Assembly: GCA_030950865.1 (NCBI GenBank)
Contig: JAUZQR010000224.1
Span: 1 to 11,259 of the forward strand
DNA length: 11,259 nucleotides
Direction of reading: 5' to 3'
Origin: Mariprofundaceae bacterium
Lineage (GTDB): Bacteria; Pseudomonadota; Zetaproteobacteria; Mariprofundales; Mariprofundaceae
In this document: positions 1 through 7,260 of the stretch, piece after piece
Position numbering within the stretch: the stretch's first letter is position 1
Layout of the letters: the number at the start of each line of letters is the position of its first letter
Notes under the pieces: generated by a model
Seen by the model: only the letters and a program-made list of their open reading frames with translations
The model's database searches: none
What the model was told of the DNA's origin: nothing
Translations under genes and position numbers: made by a program

Positions 1-96
1 CGGGCCGGCGCCGGTGACCAGGGGATGATGTTCGGCTACGCAGTTGATGAAACACCGGAATTGATGCCGTTACCGATCATGTTAGCCCATGGACTC
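1..96 (+). pseudogene. metK: S-adenosylmethionine synthetase, internal fragment at contig edge
   Basis: Read from base 1, the first 30 or so codons give the MetK signature GAGDQG followed by MFGYA, then ETPELMP and a PIxLAH stretch. In intact MetK (about 390 residues) these lie around residues 115-145, in the loop region that binds ATP and methionine for AdoMet synthesis. Here there is no N-terminal third, and after the LAH motif the family resemblance stops. The frame runs on without a stop into an unrelated membrane protein. The first part is visibly GC-richer than the DNA after about position 115. Identity of the fragment is confident. It is not a functional gene here: either a chimeric contig end or, less likely, a real deletion fusion. 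I place the end of recognisable homology between positions 90 and 100. Confidence 0.8.
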
Positions 97-111
97 TACG
101 CGGTGGGGAGA

Positions 112-516
112 AGCGCTCTTATCAAGGTGCGTGCAGCGTATTTTGGAGGAATATTTCAAATTATTTTGGCATTAGGTGTGCTGACTGATGTGGTTCGCCG
201 CTATTTGTTTGGCAGCGAACCAGAATCTATGTTGATGATGGGCTTTGGATTGCTTGCACTGGCAGCTAATATCTGGTGTCTCTTACTGATTAGTAAATTT
301 CGTAATGGTGAGGTTCATATGCGAGCCAGCTGGATTTTTTCAAAAAATGATGTGATTGCCAATGTGGGTGTGATTCTGGGCGGATTATTGGTATTTCTGC
401 TGGATTCCCATTTGCCTGATTTACTTGTTGGCTGTGCCATTGCAGTAATCGTGATTCGAGGTGGTATCGCCATTATCAAAGATGCCGCGAAAGAAAAATC
501 ACAGATAATGGAATAA
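112..516 (+). CDS. CDF-family cation transporter, 5'-truncated C-terminal half
   Basis: About 134 residues of a polytopic membrane protein resembling the cation diffusion facilitator (cation efflux) family, which exports divalent metals in exchange for protons. Visible are a hydrophobic segment starting near AYFGG, the segment [15 protein letters not shown], a short charged loop ([10 protein letters not shown]), a segment with the SKNDVIAN motif, and a last hydrophobic segment near the C-terminus ending in a charged tail and a normal TAA stop. SKNDVIAN aligns with the metal-binding transmembrane helix V, where classical members have HxxxD. The Asp is kept, but the expected His position holds Phe, so this is a divergent subfamily and the metal cannot be named. 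The N-terminal half, with the other metal ligands, is missing because the sequence upstream of about position 112 belongs to metK. The true start is not in this window. Confidence 0.7.
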   Translation, partial: SALIKVRAAYFGGIFQIILALGVLTDVVRRYLFGSEPESMLMMGFGLLALAANIWCLLLISKFRNGEVHMRASWIFSKNDVIANVGVILGGLLVFLLDSHLPDLLVGCAIAVIVIRGGIAIIKDAAKEKSQIME

Positions 517-657
517 TAATCGATGAATCATAAGCCATTGCTTGTGTTTTATGAGACCAGGCTCTTTTTCTAATTCCCATGAAATAGAAGCGGTTGAAAG
601 CCTATGACATTGCTTATACCTTCATTTTCCAGATTCAAGCTGGATGGAGAAACCAAG

Positions 658-2778
658 ATGCTTCGTATTTCTATCATCGTATTACTGATGTGTTTTCCTC
701 ATTTGGTGGTGGCAGGAGAAAATTTTATGCTTAAATACAGCAATGCATTAATCAATGAAGCCAGTCCTTATTTACAACAGCATGCGCACAATCCTGTAGA
801 TTGGTATCCGTGGGGCGAAGAAGCCTTTGCCAAAGCAAAAAAAGAAAATAAACCGATTTTTCTCTCCATCGGTTATGCGACATGTCATTGGTGTCATGTG
901 ATGGAGCATGAATCATTTGAAGATGAAGAAGTCGCAGCCGCCATGAATAAAAATTTTATTTCCATCAAGGTAGATCGCGAGGAACGCCCCGATATTGATC
1001 AGGTGTATATGCAGGTTGCGCAGATGATGAATAGGCAGGGTGGTTGGCCGTTAAATATCTTGATGACACCTGATAAAAAACCTTTTTATGCCGCCACATA
1101 TATCCCAAAACATAGCCGAAATGGTCGTGTGGGCATGCTGGACTTATCTGCCAAGGTTGGACAATTATGGGCGCACGATCGTGAAAAATTAGAGCAATCA
1201 GCCCATCAAATTAGCCAAGCTTTGAATCAACGTAGTGGTGAGCAATCTGTTGATGGCGATATGGATGTTTCCGCACTGGCGAAAAAGGCGGTGGATGATT
1301 TAAAACAGAGCTTTGATGCCGAACATGGTGGTTTTGGAAGCGCACCGAAATTTCCAAGTCCGCATAAACTTTTATTCTTGCTTCGCCAAGCACAGAAGAA
1401 TCATGATACGCAAAGTTTACACATGGTTGAAGAAACACTGGATGCCATGCGTGCTGGCGGATTGTTTGATCAAATAGGTTTTGGTTTTCACCGTTACTCA
1501 ACCGATGCTGAGTGGCTATTGCCGCACTTTGAAAAAATGCTCTATGACCAAGCCATGTTGATGATGGCATACACCGAAGCTTATCAACTTACAGGGCATA
1601 AGCGCCATGCACGTGTCGTGCGCGAAATTGCGGAATATGTATTGCGTGATATGCGCGATAAAACAGGCGGTTTTTATTCGGCAGAAGATGCTGATTCAGA
1701 AGGTGTTGAAGGCAAATTTTATGTATGGAAAACAAGTGAAATTGAGGCTGTTTTAGGCAAGAAAAATGCAAAAATAGCCGAAAAATCGTTTAATTTATCA
1801 AAAAATGGCAATTTTCACGATGAAGCCACTGGAAAAATGACGGGCGATAACATTCCACACCTAACAGCATGGACAGATACGGGCTTGGATAAAAATGTCG
1901 AAGTCATGCGTAAGACATTGTTTGATATACGTGAAAAACGTATCCATCCATTCCTTGATGATAAGATATTAACCGACTGGAATGGTTTGATAATCGCGGC
2001 ACTTGCCAAAGCGGCACGGCTATTGAATGAACCCAAATATTTGCAAGCGGCACAACAATGCGCGGATTTTTTATTGCCAACCATGCGCGATAAAGAGGGG
2101 CATTTGCTGCATCGCTATCGCCATGGTGATGCGGGCATTACTGGGCATTTGGATGATTATGCATTTTTTGTATGGGGTTTGATTGAGTTGTATGAATCAT
2201 CCTTTGATGCCCAATATTTAAAAGCCGCACTGGATTTAAACCATGATATGCTGACACGTTTCGCAGCCAAATCAGGTGGTTTATACCTTACAGCACATGA
2301 TGCCGAAGCATTGTTGGTGCGCCCTATGGAAGCATGGGATGGTGCGCTGCCATCGGGCAATGCTGTTGCAGCATTCAATATATTGCGTTTGGCGCGTATG
2401 ACGAGCAACAGTGATTTAGAAGAAGCCGCGAACAAAATTTTTAAAGCATTTTCAGCGCTATTGACTCAAGCCCCAGTGGGTGTGACACATTTGCTTTCCG
2501 CACAAGTTTATGCGGCAGGTGATGGTATTGAAGTTGTTTTGGCAGGTGATAAAGATAGCCAGCAAGGCAAGGACATGGCGCAGGCATTGAATAAGCGATA
2601 TTTACCGTATGCCGTTGTACTTTGGCGTGATGATGAAAGCATCAAACTTGTTCCGTTTATTCAATTACAAACACCAATCAATAATAAAGTAACAGCTTAT
2701 GTTTGTAAGAATTTTCAATGCAATCAGCCTGTGACAGACAGTCAGGCGATGTTAAACTTACTGAACAAGAATGAGTGA
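658..2778 (+). CDS. DUF255 / COG1331 thioredoxin-fold protein (YyaL/SPATA20 family)
   Basis: The family joins an N-terminal thioredoxin-like domain (DUF255) to a large alpha/alpha-barrel domain of the six-hairpin-glycosidase type; its biochemical role is not firmly established. Numbered from 658 (706 aa), the family block [18 protein letters not shown] is near 36-53, and CHWCHVM carries the CxxC pair C76/C79. Later family blocks include [43 protein letters not shown] and [11 protein letters not shown] paired-Cys motif (VCKNFQC) lies near the C-terminus. I chose 658 because the product then starts with [20 protein letters not shown], a plausible Sec signal peptide, with TGGAGA about 8 nt upstream. 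ATG 604 only adds a hydrophilic leader. ATG 727 has a textbook AGGAG and would give a cytosolic form. It stands apart from the pst genes (71 bp gap). Family assignment is secure; start and location are not. Confidence 0.88.
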   Translation: MLRISIIVLLMCFPHLVVAGENFMLKYSNALINEASPYLQQHAHNPVDWYPWGEEAFAKAKKENKPIFLSIGYATCHWCHVMEHESFEDEEVAAAMNKNFISIKVDREERPDIDQVYMQVAQMMNRQGGWPLNILMTPDKKPFYAATYIPKHSRNGRVGMLDLSAKVGQLWAHDREKLEQSAHQISQALNQRSGEQSVDGDMDVSALAKKAVDDLKQSFDAEHGGFGSAPKFPSPHKLLFLLRQAQKNHDTQSLHMVEETLDAMRAGGLFDQIGFGFHRYSTDAEWLLPHFEKMLYDQAMLMMAYTEAYQLTGHKRHARVVREIAEYVLRDMRDKTGGFYSAEDADSEGVEGKFYVWKTSEIEAVLGKKNAKIAEKSFNLSKNGNFHDEATGKMTGDNIPHLTAWTDTGLDKNVEVMRKTLFDIREKRIHPFLDDKILTDWNGLIIAALAKAARLLNEPKYLQAAQQCADFLLPTMRDKEGHLLHRYRHGDAGITGHLDDYAFFVWGLIELYESSFDAQYLKAALDLNHDMLTRFAAKSGGLYLTAHDAEALLVRPMEAWDGALPSGNAVAAFNILRLARMTSNSDLEEAANKIFKAFSALLTQAPVGVTHLLSAQVYAAGDGIEVVLAGDKDSQQGKDMAQALNKRYLPYAVVLWRDDESIKLVPFIQLQTPINNKVTAYVCKNFQCNQPVTDSQAMLNLLNKNE
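714..718 (+). promoter_or_regulatory. Strong internal Shine-Dalgarno ahead of an alternative DUF255 start
   Basis: AGGAG lies 8 nt upstream of the in-frame ATG at 727. This start would give a protein beginning [15 protein letters not shown], close to where cytosolic family members begin, and would remove the putative signal peptide. It is better placed than the TGGAGA upstream of ATG 658. The same bases encode Ala-Gly-Glu just after the predicted signal-peptide cleavage site, so the match could be coincidental. Confidence 0.45.
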
Positions 2779-2818
2779 GATATGATTGTAATATTCCTGC
2801 ATCCATAGCGACATAAGC

Positions 2819-2827
2819 TGCTATGAT
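2819..2827 (+). promoter_or_regulatory. Possible extended -10 promoter for the pst operon
   Basis: TG, one base, then TATGAT (2822-2827) matches an extended -10 element. It sits 22 bp before the pstS ATG at 2850, giving a predicted short leader that contains AGGGG (2835-2839) as ribosome binding site. No good -35 hexamer is seen 16-18 bp upstream, which extended -10 promoters can do without or which would fit activator dependence. No clear PhoB box was found. Position and motif are seen; promoter function is inferred. Confidence 0.35.
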
Positions 2828-2849
2828 GAAGGCTAGGGGTGTAAGGGAT

Positions 2850-3674
2850 ATGATAAAAAGAAGTATTTTTTTAGCGGTGGCTATGTGTGTTGGTGTATCA
2901 GCACAAGCTTCGGAGCGCATTTCCGCAGTGGGCTCAACAACCGTACTACCTGTGATGTCGCAAGCAGCAGAGGTATATCATCAAATGCATCCTGATTTAA
3001 CAATTACCGTATCTGGTGGGGGCTCAGGTGTTGGCATTGCTTCAGTTATTCAAGGCACGGCGCAATTGGGCATGGCTTCGCGAGAAACATCGCCTGAAGA
3101 GCAAAGCAAGTTGAATGGCAACGTCGATAATATTGTCATTGCGTCAGATGCTGTTGCGGTGGTGGTATCAAAAGCAGTGTATGAGAGTGGTATTCATCAA
3201 CTATCCATTGCCCAAATTGCGGCGATTTATCATGGTAAAGTTAAAAACTGGAAAGTCTATGGCGGTTTGGATAAACGCATTCTGGTGATTGATAAAGAAG
3301 CATCGCGTGGCACACGTCATGTGTTTGCCAAAGCGGTGTTGGGTAGCTCGCATGCGCGTGCAGAAGGTGCATCGATTATTTCTGGCTCAAATAATGAAGA
3401 GCAAATGATTGTGTCACGCAGTGATAATGCCATTGGTATGCTTTCTAACGCGTGGCTCAACGATAAAGTTCGTGGTGTGGATGTGGTTGTGAATGGCAAG
3501 GCGATTGCACCAACCATTGACCATGTGCGTGATGGTAGTTATCCCATTGCCCGTGGTTTGCATGTGTTACTTCCACACAGCGCGACAGCCGCGACCAAAG
3601 ATTTTGTGCAATTTTTACTCTCCAAAGAAGGGCAAAAAATTGTTAAACATGTAGGGTATTTACCTGTCCGTTAA
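2850..3674 (+). CDS. pstS: Phosphate ABC transporter periplasmic binding protein PstS
   Basis: Captures inorganic phosphate in the periplasm and delivers it to PstCA. The 274-residue product starts MIKRSIFLAVAMCVG, a Sec signal peptide with likely cleavage after AQA (residue 20). The mature protein opens with the family pattern SAVGSTTVLPV. SGGGSGVG near residues 59-66 and SRGTR at 152-156 correspond to the phosphate-contacting loops of PstS. It belongs to the compact PstS type and is clearly shorter than E. coli PstS (346 aa). I prefer ATG 2850 over the upstream ATG at 2823 because only 2850 puts the signal peptide at the very N-terminus, and AGGGG lies 10 nt before it. It is the first gene of a pstSCAB operon, and pstC follows after about 19 bp. 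Close alternatives such as sulfate or molybdate binders do not share these loops. Confidence 0.88.
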   Translation: MIKRSIFLAVAMCVGVSAQASERISAVGSTTVLPVMSQAAEVYHQMHPDLTITVSGGGSGVGIASVIQGTAQLGMASRETSPEEQSKLNGNVDNIVIASDAVAVVVSKAVYESGIHQLSIAQIAAIYHGKVKNWKVYGGLDKRILVIDKEASRGTRHVFAKAVLGSSHARAEGASIISGSNNEEQMIVSRSDNAIGMLSNAWLNDKVRGVDVVVNGKAIAPTIDHVRDGSYPIARGLHVLLPHSATAATKDFVQFLLSKEGQKIVKHVGYLPVR

Positions 3675-3693
3675 ATACTCACCATTATACCTA

Positions 3694-4527
3694 TTGATTG
3701 CTAGCGGCTGTGTGCTTGCAGTTGCGAGTATGCTTATATTGTTATGGTTTTTATGGGATGCATCATCAGCCTATTGGTATGACTTTGGCATATCTCAATT
3801 ATGGGCTTCCGAATGGTACCCTTATGAATCACTGTATGGTTTATTGCCCGCAATCATAGGCACGGCATGGGCAATGATTATTGCCATGTTGATTGCCGTA
3901 CCATGTGGTTTGGCAGCGGCAATTGTGAGCAGTGAAATTTTACCTGTATCGTGGCAGGGCTGGCTGCGTTTGGGCATGGAAATGTTGGCTGGTATTCCAT
4001 CGGTGGTGTATGGCTTGATTGGTTTATGGGTGTTGTTGCCATGGTTACAAAACACACTGGACTTATTAACAGGGCACAACCTTTTGGCAGCGGGCATGAT
4101 TTTGTCATTGATGATTTTACCAACCATGATGGTGATGTCGCAAGATGCTTTGCGTTTGATTCCAATCGAGCAACGTGAAGCTGCGATGAATATGGGTATG
4201 AATTGGAATCAACGTTTGATGCGTATTTTATTACCACAAGCATGGCCTGGCATTCGTTCAGGCATATTGCTGGGTTTGGGACGTGCTTTGGGTGAAACCA
4301 TGGCAGTGATGCTGGTGGTTGGTTCATTGGATAGGGTGCCAGATCCGATTTATAATATTCTTGAACCTGCGCAAACCCTGACCTCCCGCATTGGTCGTGA
4401 AATGGGCGAAGCAGCCTTTGGTTCTATGCATTTTTCAGCTTTGATGGCGTGTGGGTTGGTGTTGGCTGTAACTGCCATATGTTTGAGCTTATTGGCACAA
4501 CGAAAACCGAGAGAGTTTGCATCATGA
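3694..4527 (+). CDS. pstC: Phosphate ABC transporter permease PstC
   Basis: One of the two inner-membrane subunits of the phosphate channel. The 277-residue protein has about six hydrophobic segments. It carries the PstC block LAGIPSVVYGLIGLWVL, the EAA loop (IEQREAAMNMGMNW, then ILLPQAWPGI) that docks on PstB, and GLGRALGETMAVMLVVG. The start is uncertain. No ATG lies between the pstS stop and 3730, and ATG 3730 would cut into the first transmembrane helix. TTG 3694 keeps that helix (IASGCVLAVASMLILLWFLW); GTG 3712 is another option. The open frame reaches back to a stop at 3652, so ATT 3658 or CTG 3664 are also possible. No convincing Shine-Dalgarno precedes any of them, so translation probably depends on coupling to pstS. 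Its stop overlaps the pstA start (ATGA, 4524-4527). Confidence 0.87.
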   Translation: MIASGCVLAVASMLILLWFLWDASSAYWYDFGISQLWASEWYPYESLYGLLPAIIGTAWAMIIAMLIAVPCGLAAAIVSSEILPVSWQGWLRLGMEMLAGIPSVVYGLIGLWVLLPWLQNTLDLLTGHNLLAAGMILSLMILPTMMVMSQDALRLIPIEQREAAMNMGMNWNQRLMRILLPQAWPGIRSGILLGLGRALGETMAVMLVVGSLDRVPDPIYNILEPAQTLTSRIGREMGEAAFGSMHFSALMACGLVLAVTAICLSLLAQRKPREFAS

Positions 4528-5354
4528 AGGTCTTTCTAAGTCTATTGGCACTGCCAGCACTGTTGTTGCCTCTGGCATGTTTTCTGTACATCATCATACA
4601 GGCATTACCCGCCCTTAATTGGGAATTGATTGTTGGCTCAAACACAGCAGGGAACTTATTTGGTGATGCTGCTAATGCTGGGCACGGCATTTGGAGTCAA
4701 GTGAGTGGTTCATTATTAATGATGTTTTTGGCATGTGTATTGGCTGCACCCATTGCTTTGAGTATTGCGTTGTTTCATGCACTTTGGGCATCTCCACGTC
4801 AGCAACGGGTGCTCATAATCCTCTTACAAATTTTACAGGGTATTCCACCCATTGTTTATGGTCTGTGCGGCTTGGTATTATTGGTGCATTTATTGCATTG
4901 GGGTATTTCATTGGCGGCTGGTGGCGTGATTTTAGCCGTGGTTATTTTACCATTATTAAGCAGCAACGCGATTCATGCTTTACAGCGTATCCCCATTGAA
5001 CAAACTGAATCTGCCAAGGCTTTGGGTTTAAGTGTTGGGACAATGATTACACGTGTTTGGTTTCCAGCAGCATGGTCAGGCATGTTAACAGGACTTTTAT
5101 TGGCGATGGCGCGTGCATTATCTGAAACTGCACCAATCTTATTCACAGCAACGGTATTTTCAGGCGTTTTGTGGCCTGATTCAATCTTCTCACCTGTAAC
5201 CAGTCTGCAAACCCATATTTTTTACTTGGCGCAAGAAGGCTCGAATGCCCATGCCGTTGATATGGCATGGGCATCAGCGGCAGTGTTACTTGCTCTGGTG
5301 ATATGTTTCAGCCTAAGCGCACGTTTTTTAAGGCGCTACGAGGAGTTATCATGA
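4524..5354 (+). CDS. pstA: Phosphate ABC transporter permease PstA
   Basis: Partner permease of PstC in the inner membrane; the heterodimer forms the phosphate pathway. The 276-residue product shows a first helix (SLLALPALLLPLACFLYIII), the block LQGIPPIVYGLCGLVLL, an EAA loop (IEQTESAKALGLSVG, then VWFPAAWSGMLTG), and ARALSETAPILFTA, which is characteristic of PstA. I chose ATG 4524 because it overlaps the pstC stop as ATGA and has GAGAG about 8 nt upstream. Longer in-frame options from 4449 lie inside pstC and add no family sequence. Its own stop overlaps the pstB start in the same ATGA manner, so stoichiometry is likely set by coupled translation. Between the first two helices a loop rich in Gly, Ala and Asn probably faces the periplasm. 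Confidence 0.88.
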   Translation: MKVFLSLLALPALLLPLACFLYIIIQALPALNWELIVGSNTAGNLFGDAANAGHGIWSQVSGSLLMMFLACVLAAPIALSIALFHALWASPRQQRVLIILLQILQGIPPIVYGLCGLVLLVHLLHWGISLAAGGVILAVVILPLLSSNAIHALQRIPIEQTESAKALGLSVGTMITRVWFPAAWSGMLTGLLLAMARALSETAPILFTATVFSGVLWPDSIFSPVTSLQTHIFYLAQEGSNAHAVDMAWASAAVLLALVICFSLSARFLRRYEELS

Positions 5355-6151
5355 ATATCAATACGCATACAAATATTAAAGAGGCAAAAGAGGCTGAATC
5401 ATGCACTGTTCCAGCCTATGTGTGCCTTGAAAACATATCATTAACACTGTCAGAGAAAAGTATTTTAAAAGAGGTGTCATTTAGCTTGCCAGCCACAGGT
5501 ATCAGCAGCCTTATTGGTCCATCAGGGGCAGGGAAAAGCTCGTTACTGCGCTGTTTAACAAACTTGTATGGCAACTGGCAGGGTGTAATTTCAGTCGCGG
5601 GCGTAAATACGCATAGTTGGCTTGGTGGAGAGGATGCGTTGCGTCGTCATATTGGGTTGATTGCACAAAAACCATCGGTATTTCCAGCTTCGATTCATGA
5701 CAATGTTATTTTTGGTTTATCGCGAAAAGAACGCAAACAAGATCAATCATTGCGGATTGAGCAATGTCTCAAGCAAGCCGCATTGTGGAATGAGGTCAAA
5801 GATCGCTTGCATGAGGCTGCCAACACGTTATCCGTAGGTCAGCAGCAACGTCTATGTATGGCACGTGCATTGGCTCTTGAACCGAAAGTGTTATTGCTTG
5901 ATGAGCCCACAGCCTCACTTGACCCGCATTCCAAACAATTGATTGAAGCTTCACTGCACGATTTGGCAAAAGAGATGCCCAGTTTATGTGTGACTCATGA
6001 TTTGGAGCAAGCCCAACGTTTGCAAGGGCAAATTATTTTTATGTGTGATGGAAAAATCATCGAAACTGCTACTGTGAACGACTTTTTTCAGAGCCCCAAA
6101 CGCCTAGAAACGCGCGAGTTTCTGCGTTGGTCAGTGTGTGATTGTGATTAA
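5351..6151 (+). CDS. pstB: Phosphate ABC transporter ATPase PstB (divergent motifs)
   Basis: Cytoplasmic ATPase that powers phosphate import through PstCA. The 266-residue protein has Walker A GPSGAGKSS (56-64), the Q-loop with Q106 in AQKPSVFP, the signature LSVGQQQR (from 160), Walker B LLLDEP with D184/E185, and the H-loop H216 in VTHD. LCMARALALEP and the KQAALWNEVKDRLHEA region match PstB closely. ATG 5351 is well supported: it overlaps the pstA stop and has AGGAG at 5341-5345. Oddities: the second signature Gly is Val; the usual aromatic A-loop residue near LENISLTLSEKS is not evident; and the N-terminus has about 24 extra polar residues. All catalytic residues remain, so I expect activity. 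No phoU follows. A related importer for another oxyanion is possible but less likely given the operon partners. Confidence 0.87.
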   Translation: MNINTHTNIKEAKEAESCTVPAYVCLENISLTLSEKSILKEVSFSLPATGISSLIGPSGAGKSSLLRCLTNLYGNWQGVISVAGVNTHSWLGGEDALRRHIGLIAQKPSVFPASIHDNVIFGLSRKERKQDQSLRIEQCLKQAALWNEVKDRLHEAANTLSVGQQQRLCMARALALEPKVLLLDEPTASLDPHSKQLIEASLHDLAKEMPSLCVTHDLEQAQRLQGQIIFMCDGKIIETATVNDFFQSPKRLETREFLRWSVCDCD

Positions 6152-6171
6152 TTTTAACGGACTATTATAAA
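6142..6171 (+). promoter_or_regulatory. Possible sigma70-type promoter before the SAM-fold gene
   Basis: TTGTGA (6142-6147) and TATAAA (6166-6171) are separated by 18 bp, a reasonable -35/-10 pair at the end of pstB. It would start transcription about 12 bp before ATG 6190, leaving a very short leader without a clear ribosome binding site. It suggests the downstream gene can be expressed separately from pst. AT-rich intergenic DNA makes chance matches common. Confidence 0.35.
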
Positions 6172-6189
6172 TTCTATAGCATCTTCCAC

Positions 6190-6864
6190 ATGACAGATTA
6201 TACATTGCTCGATACCTGTAACGAACACGGCACAATCATGCGCTTGTTTCAGCGTCAGAATGAATTTGCCATTCGTGTAGATCATCAAGATGGTGAATTG
6301 ATGCATAGCAGCGTACATAACTCAGAAGATATATTGGCGAAAATTGCCTGCAAGCATATTACCGATCGAGAAAATCCGCATTTACTTGTCGGTGGTCTAG
6401 GCATGGGATTCACGCTTGCGGCAGCGTTGGCACATTCAAGTCAAACAGCATCTATTACGGTGGCAGAATTGATGCCTGCGGTGGTGCGGTGGAATCAAGG
6501 GGCTTTAGGAGCAGTTGCTGGTCACCCACTCAAAGATAAACGTGTGAATGTCTTGATTCAGGATGTCGGGAAAGTGATGCGAGAGCATAAAAATGGTTTT
6601 GATGCAATTATGCTTGATGTGGATAATGGACCTGATGGTTTTACCCGTGATAACAATGATAATTTATATGGTCTTGATGGGCTAGAAATTGCCTATGAAG
6701 CCCTCAGACCCAATGGCATCCTGACTGTTTGGTCAGCAGATACTGATCAAGCCTTTACCCAAAGATTGATGAAGCTTGGTTTTGAAGTGGAAGAGCGGCG
6801 TGTTCGAGAAGATACGAATGAGCGCGGTGCGATTCATACGATTTGGATTGCGATTCGTTATTAA
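6190..6864 (+). CDS. Spermidine-synthase-like SAM-fold protein (putative methyltransferase)
   Basis: A 224-residue cytoplasmic protein with a Rossmann-type SAM-binding core. VGGLGMGFT (glycine motif G68-G73) and VAELMPAVVRWN (about 90-101) form the nucleotide-binding strands, and DAIMLDVDNGPDGFTRDNND (about 137-156) forms the next motif. The N-terminal 60 residues (FAIRVDHQDGELM, SSVHNSED) resemble the small beta domain of spermidine synthases. Such proteins are often annotated as spermidine synthase, but the DVDNGP motif differs from the DSTDP-type loop of true aminopropyltransferases, so substrate and reaction are open; methyl transfer is equally possible. ATG 6190 has no strong Shine-Dalgarno. 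The gene starts 38 bp after pstB, close enough to be co-transcribed, though a separate promoter is possible. It ends at a strong hairpin. Confidence 0.75.
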   Translation: MTDYTLLDTCNEHGTIMRLFQRQNEFAIRVDHQDGELMHSSVHNSEDILAKIACKHITDRENPHLLVGGLGMGFTLAAALAHSSQTASITVAELMPAVVRWNQGALGAVAGHPLKDKRVNVLIQDVGKVMREHKNGFDAIMLDVDNGPDGFTRDNNDNLYGLDGLEIAYEALRPNGILTVWSADTDQAFTQRLMKLGFEVEERRVREDTNERGAIHTIWIAIRY

Positions 6865-6884
6865 TTAGGCAGTAAAAAATGATT

Positions 6885-6923
6885 TGCTAAGTACGGCGAC
6901 TTTAATAGCCGCCGCACTTAGCA
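6885..6923. terminator. Bidirectional terminator-like hairpin between convergent genes
   Basis: Arms TGCTAAGTACGGCG (6885-6898) and CGCCGCACTTAGCA (6910-6923) pair over 14 positions with a single A/C mismatch around an 11-nt loop. It lies between the SAM-fold gene, which ends at 6864, and the EF-hand gene, which ends at 6944 on the other strand. Read on the minus strand, the stem is followed by AATCATTTTTT, a good U-tract. On the plus strand the tract is poorer (TTGTTATATA). It most likely ends EF-hand transcripts and at least slows the opposite ones. Confidence 0.75.
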
Positions 6924-6943
6924 TTGTTATATAGCAAAAGGTA

Positions 6944-7249
6944 TTATGATTTATTGCATGGTTTAGCATGCTTTTTTTTCATCTTTTTATGGTGCTTTCG
7001 CATTTCTTTTTTGCTTACAAAACCATCGCCATTGGTATCCATTTTAGAAAAGCGTTTGGCTGCTGCAATGGCATGCTCTTCGGCACTAATCTTACCATCA
7101 CCATTGCTATCTATCATTTTAAAATGATAACCTTTTTTGCCTTTCTCTCCATCATGCGGTGAAGCTGTAGCCATACCAATTGTGACTGTGGAGGCAAATG
7201 CTGCTGCCAGTATCAGTCCGATTACTTTCTTATATTGAACAAATTTCAT
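6944..7249 (-). CDS. Small exported EF-hand protein with basic tail
   Basis: A 101-residue protein with two canonical 12-residue EF-hand loops: DSNGDGKISAEE (47-58) and DTNGDGFVSKKE (71-82). Both have Asp or Asn at the coordinating positions, the central Gly and the closing Glu, so calcium binding is a good prediction. The N-terminus (KKVIGLILAAAFASTVTIG) is a Sec signal peptide with likely cleavage after ATA near residue 29, placing the protein in the periplasm or outside. The C-terminus from 80 onward is strongly basic and rich in His (KKEMRKHHKKMKKKHAK) with a single Cys98. AGGAG lies 7 nt before the ATG (7257-7261 on the plus strand), which fixes the start. It follows purT on the same strand but is separated from it by a terminator-like hairpin and has its own leader. 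No specific function can be assigned. Confidence 0.85.
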   Translation of the reverse strand: MKFVQYKKVIGLILAAAFASTVTIGMATASPHDGEKGKKGYHFKMIDSNGDGKISAEEHAIAAAKRFSKMDTNGDGFVSKKEMRKHHKKMKKKHAKPCNKS

Positions 7250-7260
7250 TGTGCGACTCC

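Noticed and set aside
25..516. A single novel MetK-transporter fusion protein
   Set aside because: Each half is a truncated piece of a well-known family, with no linker and a composition step at the join; a contig-edge chimera is simpler.
517..603. Terminator or promoter between the CDF gene and the DUF255 gene
   Set aside because: Short weak stems and a T-run near 565-569 are present, but no stem of adequate length and no -35/-10 pair with acceptable spacing was found.
2728..2750. PhoB box before pstS (GTGACAG followed by ACAGTCAGG)
   Set aside because: One half site resembles the Pho box, but the second half at the required 11-bp spacing does not match, and it lies inside the DUF255 coding sequence.
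3822..4327. Long antisense open frames across pstC
   Set aside because: They mirror the codon pattern of a clear pstC gene, have no recognisable family features or ribosome binding sites, and are shadows.
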